The notes under the pieces: generated by a model
The model's input: the letters and a program-made list of their open reading frames with translations, nothing else
Database searches by the model: none
Told to the model about the DNA's origin: nothing
Position numbers and translations under genes: made by a program
Source: Collinsella aerofaciens
GTDB lineage: Bacteria; Actinomycetota; Coriobacteriia; Coriobacteriales; Coriobacteriaceae
Direction: 5' to 3'
NCBI RefSeq assembly: GCF_015552075.1
Contig: NZ_JADNDZ010000052.1
Coordinates: forward strand, 28,857 to 92,856
Length of the DNA stretch: 64,000 nt
Part shown: one piece after another, positions 8,165 to 17,497 of the stretch
How positions within the stretch are numbered: position 1 is the first letter of the stretch
How the letters are laid out: the number at the start of each line of letters is the position of its first letter

Positions 8165-9352
8165 TTAGGAACGGGTTGCGGCGAGTACCTGCGCAGCCTT
8201 TTCACGCGCCCACGCATCGATGTCGCGAAGCTGCTCAAACGAATCGACCGCCTGCATATCGTGGGCATCCATGCAGGATTCCACAATGCGATCGATATCG
8301 GTAAAGCTGCAGCCATCGTGCAGGAAGGCATCGACGGCGACCTCGTTGGCGGCATTGAGCACGCACGGCATGGTGCCACCCGTCTTGCCGGCACGCTCGG
8401 CCAGTGCCAGACAGCGGAAGGTATCCATGTCGGCAGCATCAAACGTGAGCTGCCCCAGCTCGCGGAAATCGATACGAGGCGCCGGGGTATCCCAACGCTC
8501 GGGATACGAGAACGCGAACTGGATGGGAATACGCATGTCGGAAGCACCGAGATGCGCCATCACGGAGCCGTCGGCAAACTCGACCATAGAGTGAATCTTG
8601 GACTGACGCTGCACGACCACGTTAATGAAATCGAGGTCGCAGTTAAACAGATGCATGGCCTCAATGCGCTCCAGGCCCTTGTTCATGAGGGTGGCGGAGT
8701 CGATGGTGATCTTGGCGCCCATGGCCCACGTGGGATGTGCGAGGGCATCGGCACGCGTCACGCGATTGAGCTCGTCGCGGGTGCGGCCAAAGAACGGACC
8801 GCCCGAGCAGGTGAGCCAAATACAATGAGCCTCGCGTGGGTTCTCCCCCAGATAGCACTGGTAGATGGCGGAGTGCTCAGAGTCGACTGGAATAAGCTGG
8901 CCCGGTTGCGCCAACGGCATAAGCAAGTCGCCGCCGACGACGAGGGACTCCTTGTTGGCAAGGGCAAGACGCTTATTCGAGGTCAAGGCCGCATGGCTCG
9001 CCTCGAGACCGGCGGCGCCCACAATAGCGACGAGCACGCAGTCGACATCGTCGCGACACGCGAGCTCGCAAACCGCCTGCGCGCCAACGCCGAGCTTCGT
9101 TCCCTCGGGCAACTCCTGCAGCACGGCGTCATCGCCATGAGCGACATCGGCCACGGCAACCGCCGGAACCGAGAACTCGCGGGCAGCGGCAACGAGCTCG
9201 GAGGTACTGGAGTTAACGGACAGCGCCGTCACCTGCAGGCGATCGGCATGCTGGCGGCACACATCGAGCGCCTGGGTGCCGATAGAGCCCGTACAACCCA
9301 GGATGGCAACACGGAGACGTCCATCGGGGCCATACGTCGTCTGGAAGGACAT
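8165..9352 (-). CDS. dxr: 1-deoxy-D-xylulose 5-phosphate reductoisomerase
   Basis: Second enzyme of the MEP pathway, making MEP from DXP with NADPH. At 395 residues it is standard length. The NADPH motif GCTGSIGTQ is near residue 20, and the metal-binding and substrate motifs (VDSEHSAIYQ, CSGGPFF) are present. Its ATG shares one base with the cdsA stop (TAATG), implying translational coupling. Together with ispG it shows that the organism uses the non-mevalonate route. Confidence 0.97.
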   Translation of the reverse strand: MSFQTTYGPDGRLRVAILGCTGSIGTQALDVCRQHADRLQVTALSVNSSTSELVAAAREFSVPAVAVADVAHGDDAVLQELPEGTKLGVGAQAVCELACRDDVDCVLVAIVGAAGLEASHAALTSNKRLALANKESLVVGGDLLMPLAQPGQLIPVDSEHSAIYQCYLGENPREAHCIWLTCSGGPFFGRTRDELNRVTRADALAHPTWAMGAKITIDSATLMNKGLERIEAMHLFNCDLDFINVVVQRQSKIHSMVEFADGSVMAHLGASDMRIPIQFAFSYPERWDTPAPRIDFRELGQLTFDAADMDTFRCLALAERAGKTGGTMPCVLNAANEVAVDAFLHDGCSFTDIDRIVESCMDAHDMQAVDSFEQLRDIDAWAREKAAQVLAATRS

Positions 9353-10251
9353 TACAGCACGCCTCCGATCATCAAAAGCAGCTGCGCGGTAATGCAGCCA
9401 AAGATAAGCGAATCGCTACGATCGAGCATGCCGCCGTGGCCCGGGATAAGGTTGCCGGAATCCTTGACGCCCACACCGCGCTTGATGCGCGACTCGATGA
9501 GGTCGCCGATAACGCCCAGGACGGACACGACCACGCCGCACAGCAGCGCATAGGGCAGGCTGAGCTTGTAGAAGTGCGTCGCCCACAGGATGAGCCAAAT
9601 CAAACCCGAGCCAAGAATGCCGCCAACAAACCCCTCCCAGCTCTTTTTGGGAGAGATCTTGGGGACCATCTTGTGTTTACCGATACGGCTGCCCACGATG
9701 TAGGCAAACGAATCGGAGACCCAAAGGGACGCACAAATGCCCACCGAAAGCAGGGCGCCGGCAAAACCGGGCACGGCATCGCGCAGCAGCACGATAGCCG
9801 ACAGCATAAAGCCAGTGTAGATGGGACCCATGAGCGTCACGGCCACATCAGAGATGCGGGTACGCGGCGACCAGACATACCAAATGCCCACAGCGAGCAT
9901 CAGGGCAAAAAGCAGGGCATTCAGCAACATCGAATCGCCCAACGCCGACAGCGGAAAGAGTACGGCAGCAGCGATACCCATGCGCTCGTTAGCCATCTTG
10001 CCATCGAGCCTCGTCATACGGAAAAACTCATAGCAGCACAGACCGCTCATGACAGAAACAAAGATGGCCGTGGGCACAATACCCAAAACCAAGCACAAGA
10101 TAAAGACAACGGCGTAGACGATACCGGCGGCGGCACGGGTAATAAAGCCCGCCAGCCACGAACCGGTGCCGCTCTTCGCTGCAGGCGCTCCCGAAGTGGC
10201 AGCTTTGCGCGCAGGCGTCTTGGGAGAAGATGCCTTGGGACGATTGGACAC
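9352..10251 (-). CDS. cdsA: phosphatidate cytidylyltransferase
   Basis: Integral membrane enzyme making CDP-diacylglycerol for phospholipid synthesis. The 299-residue protein begins with about 35 residues rich in Ala, Lys, Ser and Pro, followed by several hydrophobic segments and the CdsA signature near the C-terminus (LIPGHGGMLDRSDSL). The basic N-terminal tail is longer than in E. coli. It starts two bases after the uppS stop, and uppS-cdsA-dxr-rseP is a common bacterial order. Confidence 0.96.
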   Translation of the reverse strand: MSNRPKASSPKTPARKAATSGAPAAKSGTGSWLAGFITRAAAGIVYAVVFILCLVLGIVPTAIFVSVMSGLCCYEFFRMTRLDGKMANERMGIAAAVLFPLSALGDSMLLNALLFALMLAVGIWYVWSPRTRISDVAVTLMGPIYTGFMLSAIVLLRDAVPGFAGALLSVGICASLWVSDSFAYIVGSRIGKHKMVPKISPKKSWEGFVGGILGSGLIWLILWATHFYKLSLPYALLCGVVVSVLGVIGDLIESRIKRGVGVKDSGNLIPGHGGMLDRSDSLIFGCITAQLLLMIGGVL

Positions 10252-10253
10252 GA

Positions 10254-11048
10254 TTAAGCCTCCTCGGTCTTGCTCAGTCCACCAAACCTACGGTCACGGC
10301 CCTGATAGGCCAAAATGGCGTCGACAAGGCCCCAACGATCAAAATCGGGCCAATAGGTATCGGTGACGTAGAACTCGGAATAAGCCACCTGCCACAGCAG
10401 ATAGTTCGAAAGGCGCAGCTCACCAGAGGTGCGAATCACAAGCTCAGGATCGGGAAGACCGGCAGTATAGAGGTGAGAAGCCACCATGTCGTCATCAATT
10501 GAGCCAGGATCGATCTTACCGGCGGCAGCGTCGAGTGCGATCTGACGGACAGCGCGGGTAATCTCGGCACGCGCGCCGTAGTTGACGGCAAGCGCCAGCG
10601 TCATGCCGGTGTGATTGGCGCACTCAGCAAGACCGCGCTCAAAAACGTCGCGGGTCTTCTTGGGCAGCGCGGAAATATCACCCAAAAAGACAACGCGCAC
10701 GTTTTCGCGCTTCAGAAGCGGCAACTCGTCGATGAACGTCTTGGCAAACAGGTGCATCAAGACGTTGACCTCATGCTGCGGGCGGTTCCAGTTTTCGGTA
10801 GAAAACGCATAGGCCGAAAGCACGTCGACGCCCAGGCGCACGCAGGCGGTAATGATCTCGCGCAGCGAGACGATACCCGCCTTGTGGCCCTCAGTGCGTG
10901 CAAGACCGCGCGACGTGGCCCAACGACCGTTGCCGTCCATGATGCATGAGATATGGTGCGGAATGTTATTGAGGTCAAGGTCTGAAAAACCGACGCCCGC
11001 AGGGGCGTCGGCAAAGTACTCGACCAGTTTATGCTCGTCGTATTGCAC
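10254..11048 (-). CDS. uppS: isoprenyl transferase (undecaprenyl diphosphate synthase)
   Basis: Cis-prenyltransferase that elongates farnesyl diphosphate with IPP to undecaprenyl diphosphate, the lipid carrier for peptidoglycan and surface glycans. The motif MDGNGRWA contains the catalytic Asp. 264 residues, including about 30 N-terminal residues before the core. The GTG start at 11048 overlaps the end of frr, with GGAG seven bases upstream. Confidence 0.96.
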   Translation of the reverse strand: MQYDEHKLVEYFADAPAGVGFSDLDLNNIPHHISCIMDGNGRWATSRGLARTEGHKAGIVSLREIITACVRLGVDVLSAYAFSTENWNRPQHEVNVLMHLFAKTFIDELPLLKRENVRVVFLGDISALPKKTRDVFERGLAECANHTGMTLALAVNYGARAEITRAVRQIALDAAAGKIDPGSIDDDMVASHLYTAGLPDPELVIRTSGELRLSNYLLWQVAYSEFYVTDTYWPDFDRWGLVDAILAYQGRDRRFGGLSKTEEA

Positions 11049-11049
11049 C

Positions 11050-11586
11050 TTAGATCTCCATGACCTCGGCTTCTTTTTCCTTCAGAAGCTCCTCGACCTT
11101 GGCGACATACTCATCAGTGTGCTTCTGGACCTTGGCCTGCTCGCGACGGACATCGTCCTCGGTGAGCTCCTCATCGCGCTCGAGCTTGTTGTTGAAGTCG
11201 CGACGGATGTTACGGATAGACACCTTGGCCTGCTCGGCGTACTCGCGGCACTCCTTGACGAGCTCGCGACGGCGCTCCTCGGTGGGAGCCGGGAACGGCA
11301 GACGAACGACGGTGCCATCGGAGTTGGGGGTAATACCCAGATCGGAAGCGCCGATGGCCTTGACGATAGCGTTGATAAGTGCCTTGTCCCACGGCTCGAT
11401 GAGCAGCATGTGGGCCTCGGGGGTCTTGACGGCGGCAATCTGCGTGACCGGCGTGGGAACACCGTAATAATCGACGGTGATGTCGGACAGAATGTTGGCA
11501 TTGGCGCGGCCGGTACGGACCTTGGAGAAGTTATGCTTGAGGGACTCGAGCGACTTGTCCATATGGGCGGTGATGTTCTCTGCCAT
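11050..11586 (-). CDS. frr: ribosome recycling factor
   Basis: Acts with EF-G to split post-termination ribosomes. The 178-residue protein has the typical VRTGRANANIL segment near the N-terminus and a C-terminal charged helix (KVEELLKEKEAEVMEI). It is two bases downstream of pyrH, the classical pyrH-frr pairing. Confidence 0.97.
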   Translation of the reverse strand: MAENITAHMDKSLESLKHNFSKVRTGRANANILSDITVDYYGVPTPVTQIAAVKTPEAHMLLIEPWDKALINAIVKAIGASDLGITPNSDGTVVRLPFPAPTEERRRELVKECREYAEQAKVSIRNIRRDFNNKLERDEELTEDDVRREQAKVQKHTDEYVAKVEELLKEKEAEVMEI

Positions 11587-11588
11587 GC

Positions 11589-12311
11589 TTAATCCTCCTG
11601 ATAGACGAGCGTGCCGACGGGCTCACCCGCGAGCGCGCGCTTGACGGTGTCCTCGCCATCGATGTTGAGGACCAAAATCGGCATACGGTTGTCCTGGCAC
11701 AGTGCCGTAGCCGTGGAATCCATAACCTGCAGACCGCGGACGAGCACCTCGTGATAGGTAATCTTGTCAAAACGGACGGCGTCGGCGCACTTGACGGGAT
11801 CCTTGTCGTAGATGCCGTCAACCTTGGTGGCTTTAATCAGAATCTCGGCGCCGATCTCGCACGCACGAAGAGCCGCGGCGGTGTCGGTCGTAAAGTACGG
11901 ATTGCCCGAACCGGCGGCAAAGATAACGACGTTGCCCTTGGAAAGGTGGTTGATGGCGCGACGGCGAATATAGGGCTCGCAGATCTCGTTCATCTGGATA
12001 GCGCTCATAACGCGGCAGGGAACATCGTTGTGCTCGAAGGCATCCTGCAGGGCGAGCGCGTTCATAACGGTTGCCAGCATGCCCATGTAGTCGGCCTGAG
12101 CACGCTCCATGCCACCGGCAGCGCCGGCCATGCCGCGGAAAATATTGCCGCCGCCGACAACGACGCCGACCTCATGGCCAACGGCGAGCAGCTCCTTGAC
12201 CTGTTTGGCAAGATGGTCGGTAACCTTGGGGTCGATGCCATATTGGCCGTCGCCCATCAGTGCTTCGCCAGAAAGCTTAAGAAGCACGCGTTTATATCGG
12301 ATGTCGGACAA
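11589..12311 (-). CDS. pyrH: uridylate kinase
   Basis: Hexameric UMP kinase of pyrimidine nucleotide synthesis. 240 residues with the amino acid kinase fold: [10 protein letters not shown] at the N-terminus, [10 protein letters not shown] and [13 protein letters not shown] later. The ATG follows AAAGGAGGATCGCT. It is the first gene of the operon running to proS. The upstream tsf gene is closed by its own terminator, so pyrH needs its own promoter in the 60-base gap. Confidence 0.97.
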   Translation of the reverse strand: MSDIRYKRVLLKLSGEALMGDGQYGIDPKVTDHLAKQVKELLAVGHEVGVVVGGGNIFRGMAGAAGGMERAQADYMGMLATVMNALALQDAFEHNDVPCRVMSAIQMNEICEPYIRRRAINHLSKGNVVIFAAGSGNPYFTTDTAAALRACEIGAEILIKATKVDGIYDKDPVKCADAVRFDKITYHEVLVRGLQVMDSTATALCQDNRMPILVLNIDGEDTVKRALAGEPVGTLVYQED

Positions 12312-12370
12312 AGCGATCCTCCTTTAGATTGAACTCTCAACATTCTATCAAAGGCTCTAAGAAGAGCCAT

Positions 12371-12406
12371 GAAAAAGCAGGCTGTGAGTAAAACCCACAG
12401 CCTGCT
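12371..12406 (-). terminator. intrinsic terminator after tsf
   Basis: GCAGGCTGTG (12377-12386) pairs with CACAGCCTGC (12396-12405). On the minus strand the stem is followed by TTTTTC. It separates rpsB-tsf from the pyrH operon. Confidence 0.92.
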
Positions 12407-12429
12407 CATTACCAGCTACAAGAGCTTAT

Positions 12430-13299
12430 TTACTCGCCACGGACCAGACGGTCAAAGGCAACGACGGTAATGGTGTCGCCGAGCTCCTTGGAGACCTGCT
12501 CAGCGTACTTCTTGATGGTGAGGGAGCTGTCCTTGATGAACTCCTGCTCGGTGAGCACGGACTGCTTGTAGAACTTCTCCAGACGGCCGACAGCCATCTT
12601 CTCCTGAATGGCCTCGGGCTTGCCGGACTCGGCAGCCTGAGCCATGTAGATCTGCTTCTCGTGCTCGACGGTCTCGGCCGGAACCTGATCGCGGGTAGCG
12701 CAGATCGGGGCGACGGCGGCAACCTGAAGGGCAACGTCGTGAGCGAAGGTCTTGAAGGACTCAGCCTGAGCGGTCTCGGCCTTCTCAAAAGCAAACTCGA
12801 CGAGGACGCCGATCTTACCACCCATGTGGATGTAAGAAGCGAGAGCGCCGTTCTCGGCCTTGCGGGCAGCGAAGCGGGAGATCTTCATGTTCTCGCCCAT
12901 GATGTGAATCATCTCGGTGAGCTCGGAGGAAACAGTCTCCTCGCCCATCGGCTTCTCGAGCAGAGCGTCGACGTCAGCAGGCTCGGTGGTAGCGACAACC
13001 TCAGCGACCTTGGAAGCAAAGCCGGTGAACTTGGCGTTGGAGCCAACGAAGTCGGTCTCGCAGGAGAGCTCGAGCAGAGCGCCGGTCTTGCCATCCTCGG
13101 AGACGAACGCGGCAACAGCGCCCTCGTTGGTCTCACGGCCAGCCTTCTTGGCAGCCTTGGCAAGGCCGTTCTTACGCAGAACGTCGACAGCGGCGTCCAT
13201 GTCGCCGTCAGCCTCGACGAGAGCCTTCTTGCACTCCATCATCGGGGAGTCGGTCATCTCGCGGAGCTGCTTGACCATAGCGGCGGTAATCTGGGCCAT
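12430..13299 (-). CDS. tsf: translation elongation factor Ts
   Basis: Guanine nucleotide exchange factor for EF-Tu. 289 residues. The N-terminal UBA-like domain with MTDSPMMECKKAL and the core TDFVGSN segment are clear. I start at the ATG at 13299, six bases after GAAAGGA, rather than five codons upstream. It follows rpsB by about 45 bases and is followed by a terminator. Confidence 0.97.
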   Translation of the reverse strand: MAQITAAMVKQLREMTDSPMMECKKALVEADGDMDAAVDVLRKNGLAKAAKKAGRETNEGAVAAFVSEDGKTGALLELSCETDFVGSNAKFTGFASKVAEVVATTEPADVDALLEKPMGEETVSSELTEMIHIMGENMKISRFAARKAENGALASYIHMGGKIGVLVEFAFEKAETAQAESFKTFAHDVALQVAAVAPICATRDQVPAETVEHEKQIYMAQAAESGKPEAIQEKMAVGRLEKFYKQSVLTEQEFIKDSSLTIKKYAEQVSKELGDTITVVAFDRLVRGE

Positions 13300-13344
13300 T
13301 GTGGTTCCTTTCAAAGAGATGAAAAAGAATTAACTAAGACTGAT

Positions 13345-14073
13345 TTACTCGGCCTTGGGCTCAGCGGCCATCTCGGCCTCGGAGACCTGCTCCTTGCCGG
13401 AGCCAGCGAGGCAGGCATCAGCCATGAGCTCGCACATAAGGGTGACAGCGGAGATAGCGTCATCGTTGCAGGGGATGCCGTACTCGACCTCGTCGGGATC
13501 GGAGTTGGTGTCGATCAGAGCGACGACGGGGATGTTCAGGCGCTGAGCCTCCTTGATGGCGTTCTCCTCGCGCTTGGTGTCGATGACGAAGAGAGCCTGG
13601 GGCAGACCCTTCATGTCGCGGGCGCCACCGAGGTTGGTCTGGAGCTTGGTGAGCTCCTTGCCGAGAACAGCCTGCTCCTTCTTGGGCAGAACAGCCATGC
13701 GGCCGTCCTCGACCATGGCCTCGAGCTCCTCCATGCGGTTGATGCGGGAGCGGATGGTGACGAAGTTGGTCAGCATACCGCCGAGCCAACGCTGGTTGAT
13801 GTAAGGCATGTTGGCGCGCTCAGCAGCGTTCTTGACGGCCTCCTGAGCCTGCTTCTTGGTGCCGACGAACAGCACGTTGCCGCCCTTGGCGACGTTCTTG
13901 ACGAAGGTGTAGGCCTGGTCGGCGTCGAGGATGGTCTGCTTGAGGTCGAGGATGTAGATGCCGTTGCGCTCACCGAAGATGAACGGCTTCATCTTGGGGT
14001 TCCAGCGACGGGTCTGGTGACCGAAGTGGCAGCCGGCCTCGAGCAGGGTGCGGATATTAATCTTGGTAGCCAT
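13345..14073 (-). CDS. rpsB: 30S ribosomal protein S2
   Basis: Small-subunit ribosomal protein of 242 residues with the S2 signature ([16 protein letters not shown] near the start; [12 protein letters not shown] in the middle). The ATG follows CAGGAGG. A good promoter lies about 140 bases upstream, leaving a long untranslated leader that could carry S2 autoregulation. Confidence 0.98.
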   Translation of the reverse strand: MATKINIRTLLEAGCHFGHQTRRWNPKMKPFIFGERNGIYILDLKQTILDADQAYTFVKNVAKGGNVLFVGTKKQAQEAVKNAAERANMPYINQRWLGGMLTNFVTIRSRINRMEELEAMVEDGRMAVLPKKEQAVLGKELTKLQTNLGGARDMKGLPQALFVIDTKREENAIKEAQRLNIPVVALIDTNSDPDEVEYGIPCNDDAISAVTLMCELMADACLAGSGKEQVSEAEMAAEPKAE

Positions 14074-14214
14074 GTTAAACCTCCTGTGGTTTGCCTCCGC
14101 GCGGGGTCATCCTCCAAAACCAACCCGGACATGTGCTACCAAAGCCCGGGCACCACGGTATGAAGTAGCCGCGCGTGCGTGATAAAAACATGTTGCCGTG
14201 AAGCAACCCGATGA

Positions 14215-14243
14215 ATGATAGCAGGAATGCATCTTCCTGCCAA
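14215..14243 (-). promoter_or_regulatory. rpsB-tsf promoter
   Basis: On the minus strand TTGGCA (-35, 14243-14238), a 17-base spacer and TATCAT (-10, 14220-14215). The following leader of about 135 bases before the rpsB ATG contains small hairpins such as GTTGC/GCAAC and several GC-rich inverted segments. Confidence 0.7.
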
Positions 14244-14292
14244 CCCGCAATCAAAACCACACACCTGAGTGCGGCGCGGGTCGTCTCAGCCA

Positions 14293-15213
14293 CTATTCGC
14301 CGCGGGGATGGGCTTGAGCCACGGCACGTTTGAGCCGATCGGGCGTGAGATGTGTGTAGATCTGCGTCGTGGACAGGCTCGCATGACCCAGCAGCTCTTG
14401 AACCGAGCGCAAGTCCGCACCGCCCTCGAGCAAGTCGGTCGCAAAAGTATGGCGCATCGCATGCGGGGCGATGTCGGACGGAATGCCGGCGAGCGTCGCC
14501 AGCGTATGGAACCGCCGCCGGAGGATGGCGGCACTCATGCGATTGCCGCGCGCCGATATAAGCAGCGGATGCGGCCCGGTAGCGAGGTCAAGGCGCTTTG
14601 CACGAGAGAGCAACTCCGGCCTCCCCTCCTCAATATAGAGACGCGTCGCCTCGAGCGCACGACGATACAGAGGGACGATACGTTCTTTGCTCCCCTTGCC
14701 CCAAAGGCGCAGCGTGCGTTCGGACCAAGCGATGGACTCCACATTGAGTGCTGCGAGCTCAGAGATACGAGCACCCGAGGCATAGAGCAGCTCGAGCATC
14801 GCCGCATCGCGCAGTCCCGCGGGCGTTGAGGTATCAGGCGTCTTGAGCAGCGCCTCGACCTGCTGGGTCGTAAGGACGCCCGGCAGGTCGCGCGGCAGCT
14901 TGGGCGACGCGATCGCCGAGACTGCATCGCCCTCGACAATCCCCTCGGCAGCCATCCACCGATAGAGCGAGCGAATGGCAGACAGATGCGCCGCAAGCGT
15001 TCGGGGAGCCACCTGCTCACGCGAAAGCTCGGCAAGATAGCGACGAATGGTGCGCACGTCGGCAGCGAAAGCATCGATATCCTCGCGCTCGCACCAGGCA
15101 GCAAAGCGCTCCAACCGCGAGCCATAGGCCGTCACCGTGTTGGGAGAAAGTCCCTCGACACGTGCGATGTAGGCGATAAACGAGTCGACGGTGTCGTACA
15201 GGTCAAAGGCTAT
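14293..15213 (-). CDS. xerC: tyrosine recombinase XerC/XerD family, apparent ATA start
   Basis: Site-specific recombinase that probably resolves chromosome dimers at dif. The catalytic set is complete: Arg in ASGARISEL, Lys in KGSKERIVPL, HAMRH, LGHASLSTTQIYTH with the final Tyr. The first canonical start is GTG at 15135 (280 residues). But the same frame upstream encodes a normal Xer N-terminus (DSFIAYIARVEGLSPNT), reaching back to an ATA at 15213 that overlaps the trmFO TAG. GGAGG stands nine bases before this ATA. With it the protein is 306 residues, the usual length. ATA as start is an inference; GTC at 15216 or a lost ATG are alternatives. Confidence 0.88.
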   Translation of the reverse strand: MAFDLYDTVDSFIAYIARVEGLSPNTVTAYGSRLERFAAWCEREDIDAFAADVRTIRRYLAELSREQVAPRTLAAHLSAIRSLYRWMAAEGIVEGDAVSAIASPKLPRDLPGVLTTQQVEALLKTPDTSTPAGLRDAAMLELLYASGARISELAALNVESIAWSERTLRLWGKGSKERIVPLYRRALEATRLYIEEGRPELLSRAKRLDLATGPHPLLISARGNRMSAAILRRRFHTLATLAGIPSDIAPHAMRHTFATDLLEGGADLRSVQELLGHASLSTTQIYTHLTPDRLKRAVAQAHPRGE

Positions 15214-16547
15214 GACCGGTCGCCTCCAAACAAATCGGGGCGAGTGGCCAGATAGGCATCAAGGGCCTCGAGCGCACGGTCCGCATAGGCCTGGTAGCGG
15301 TCGCGCTTGCTGCGGCGCTTACCATCCTCGAGTGGCGGCACCAGGCCAAAGTTGACATGCATGGGCTGATAGCCCACGGTGGCAGGATCGGTCGCATAGC
15401 CCACGAGCGCACCCAGGGCGCCCACACGCGGCAACTCGACGCCCGCGGCACCGATAGCCTCGGCATAGGTGTTGAGCGCCGCGAGCAGGCCCGTCGCCAC
15501 GGCTTCCATGTACCCCTCGGTGCCGGTGATCTGACCGGCCAGGCGCACGCCGGTACCGGGCACGGCAAAGGTGCCATCGAGCACGTGCGGGGCGTCGACA
15601 AAGGTATTGCGGTGCATGACACCGTAGCGGAAGAACTCAGCGTTCTCCAGGCCCGGCACCATATGGAAGACGCGCTTCTGCTCGCCAAAGGTCAGGTTGG
15701 TCTGGAAGCCCACCAGGTTATAGGCGGTCTTCTCCTTGTTCTCGGCACGCAGCTGAATCGCCGCCCAGGGGCGACGTCCGGTACGCGGGTCGGTGAGGCC
15801 GACGGGCTTCATGGCGCCAAAGCGAATGGCGTCCTTGCCGGTGCGCGCAACTTCCTCGGCAGGCTGGCAGGCCTGGAACAGATCGCCGCCCTCAAAGTCT
15901 TTGAGCACCACGCGGTCGGCCGTGGTAAGCGCCTCGATAAAGGCCTCGTACTCCTCCTTGTTGAGCGGAGCGTTGAGATAGTCGCCGCTCCCCTGCTCCT
16001 CGTAGCGCGACTGCGAGAACAGCACGTCCATATCGAGCGTGGAGGCATCGACGATCGGCGCCGCCGCATCAAAGAATGCCAGGGCATCGCCACCGACGAG
16101 CTTCATAACCTCTTCGCTCAGCGCCGGTGAACACAGCGGGCCCGCGGCAATGACCACGTGACCCTCGGGAATCTGCGTGACCTCGCCGTGCACGACCTCG
16201 ATATTGGGACGAGCGGCAACCTCGGCCTCGACAAGCTCGGAAAACTTGACGCGGTCGACCGCCAAGGCGCCACCGGCGGGAACAGCCGCGCGATGGGCGC
16301 AATCGAGCAGGACTGAACCCATGCGCTCAAGCTCGGCCTTCAGCAAACCAGCCGCGGAATCCGGACGGGTCGACTTAAACGAATTGGAGCAGACGAGCTC
16401 TGCCAGGTGATCGGTATGGTGGGCCGGGGAGCTCACCTGGGGGCGCATCTCGCACAGCTTTACGGCAAACCCGCGGTCTGCCAGCTGGATCGCGCATTCC
16501 GAACCCGCCAGACCGCCACCGATAACCGTCACCTGATCGAACTGCAT
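15210..16547 (-). CDS. trmFO: tRNA (uracil-5-)-methyltransferase TrmFO
   Basis: Folate- and FAD-dependent enzyme methylating U54 in the T-loop of tRNA. The FAD-binding VIGGGLAGSECA is at the N-terminus, and CEMRP and ELVCSNSFKS are family hallmarks. I prefer the ATG at 16547 (445 residues), nine bases after AAAGG, over a TTG six bases upstream. It lies between dprA and xerC. topA, often found here in other bacteria, is absent. Confidence 0.96.
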   Translation of the reverse strand: MQFDQVTVIGGGLAGSECAIQLADRGFAVKLCEMRPQVSSPAHHTDHLAELVCSNSFKSTRPDSAAGLLKAELERMGSVLLDCAHRAAVPAGGALAVDRVKFSELVEAEVAARPNIEVVHGEVTQIPEGHVVIAAGPLCSPALSEEVMKLVGGDALAFFDAAAPIVDASTLDMDVLFSQSRYEEQGSGDYLNAPLNKEEYEAFIEALTTADRVVLKDFEGGDLFQACQPAEEVARTGKDAIRFGAMKPVGLTDPRTGRRPWAAIQLRAENKEKTAYNLVGFQTNLTFGEQKRVFHMVPGLENAEFFRYGVMHRNTFVDAPHVLDGTFAVPGTGVRLAGQITGTEGYMEAVATGLLAALNTYAEAIGAAGVELPRVGALGALVGYATDPATVGYQPMHVNFGLVPPLEDGKRRSKRDRYQAYADRALEALDAYLATRPDLFGGDRS

Positions 16548-16561
16548 CTGCAAACACCTTT

Positions 16562-17497
16562 CTAATTGACACGTTTTCCATTGTGACCGAAGGGCGTCTG
16601 GGCGTGAAGGGCAAACTTGGAGGGCGCATACCTTCCATCCATCATGCGCTCGATAAGGCCCTCGAGTTCAAGCGAACCCAGGAGTTTGAGTACGCCGGCA
16701 GCATCGAGCGAGACGAGCGCCGCGATGTCGTCGACCTTGAGCGGAGAGGCGATGAGCGCATGCATCACGGTCTGCTGCGTTGGATCCAGGTCGGCAATGC
16801 CGGGAGCATCGGGGCGCGAGTAGCGCAGGGTTCCGTAGATGCGTGAGATAGCCATCTCGATAGATTCCTCGTCGACGATGCAGCAGGCACCGTTCGCAAT
16901 GAGGTAATTCGTGCCACGCGACTCGGGCGATAGGATCGACCCCGGCACGGCAAGAAGTTCGCGCCCCAAATCCATAGCAGCCTCGGCTGTAGAAAACGTC
17001 CCGGAAGGCATACCCGCCTCGGATACAAAGAGGGCTTGCGACAGGGCCGCGATCACGCGATTGCGGCGCGGAAAGGCAAACTTGCGCGGACCCATGCCCC
17101 ACGGAGAGATCGACACGACCGCGCCACCCGTATCGAGCGTGCGCGTAATAAGCCCCGCGCTCGAACGCGGATAGACCACGTCGGCGCCCGTCCCCAGCAC
17201 CACGACGTGTTTGCCGCCGGCGTTGACCACAGCCCAACCCGAGGCCTGGTCACAACCGACCGCGCCGCCCGAAACAACCGTCACTCCTGCCTCGATCGCC
17301 ACCTTCGCCGCAAGCTCTGCCACGGCAAGACCATACGGCGAGGCCTTGCGCGCGCCGATGATGGAGAGCGCGGGCGTCGAAAGTACCTCGGGGTTGCCGC
17401 GCACATAAAGCGTCTGGGGTATATCAGAAAGCTCCAAAACGGTCTCGGGATACAACGCATCGCCTGGATGCAGCTCGAAGGTTCCCTCGGCCATCAT
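16562..17497 (-). CDS. dprA: DNA processing protein DprA (Smf)
   Basis: Rossmann-like protein that loads RecA onto incoming single-stranded DNA in transformation. 311 residues from the ATG at 17497, which overlaps the comM stop (ATGA) and follows GGAGGGACCA. The DprA core contains IIGARKASPYG, VVSGGAVGCDQASG and the FAFPRRNRVIAALS loop. The C-terminal 60 residues form a winged helix. The open frame extends 52 codons further upstream but this is comM in another frame. No other competence gene is in the window. Confidence 0.95.
   Translation of the reverse strand: MMAEGTFELHPGDALYPETVLELSDIPQTLYVRGNPEVLSTPALSIIGARKASPYGLAVAELAAKVAIEAGVTVVSGGAVGCDQASGWAVVNAGGKHVVVLGTGADVVYPRSSAGLITRTLDTGGAVVSISPWGMGPRKFAFPRRNRVIAALSQALFVSEAGMPSGTFSTAEAAMDLGRELLAVPGSILSPESRGTNYLIANGACCIVDEESIEMAISRIYGTLRYSRPDAPGIADLDPTQQTVMHALIASPLKVDDIAALVSLDAAGVLKLLGSLELEGLIERMMDGRYAPSKFALHAQTPFGHNGKRVN

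Noticed and set aside
14293..15213. mobile-element integrase
   Set aside because: Although a tyrosine recombinase, it lies in a housekeeping operon, has XerC-like length and motifs, and no attachment sites or phage genes are nearby.
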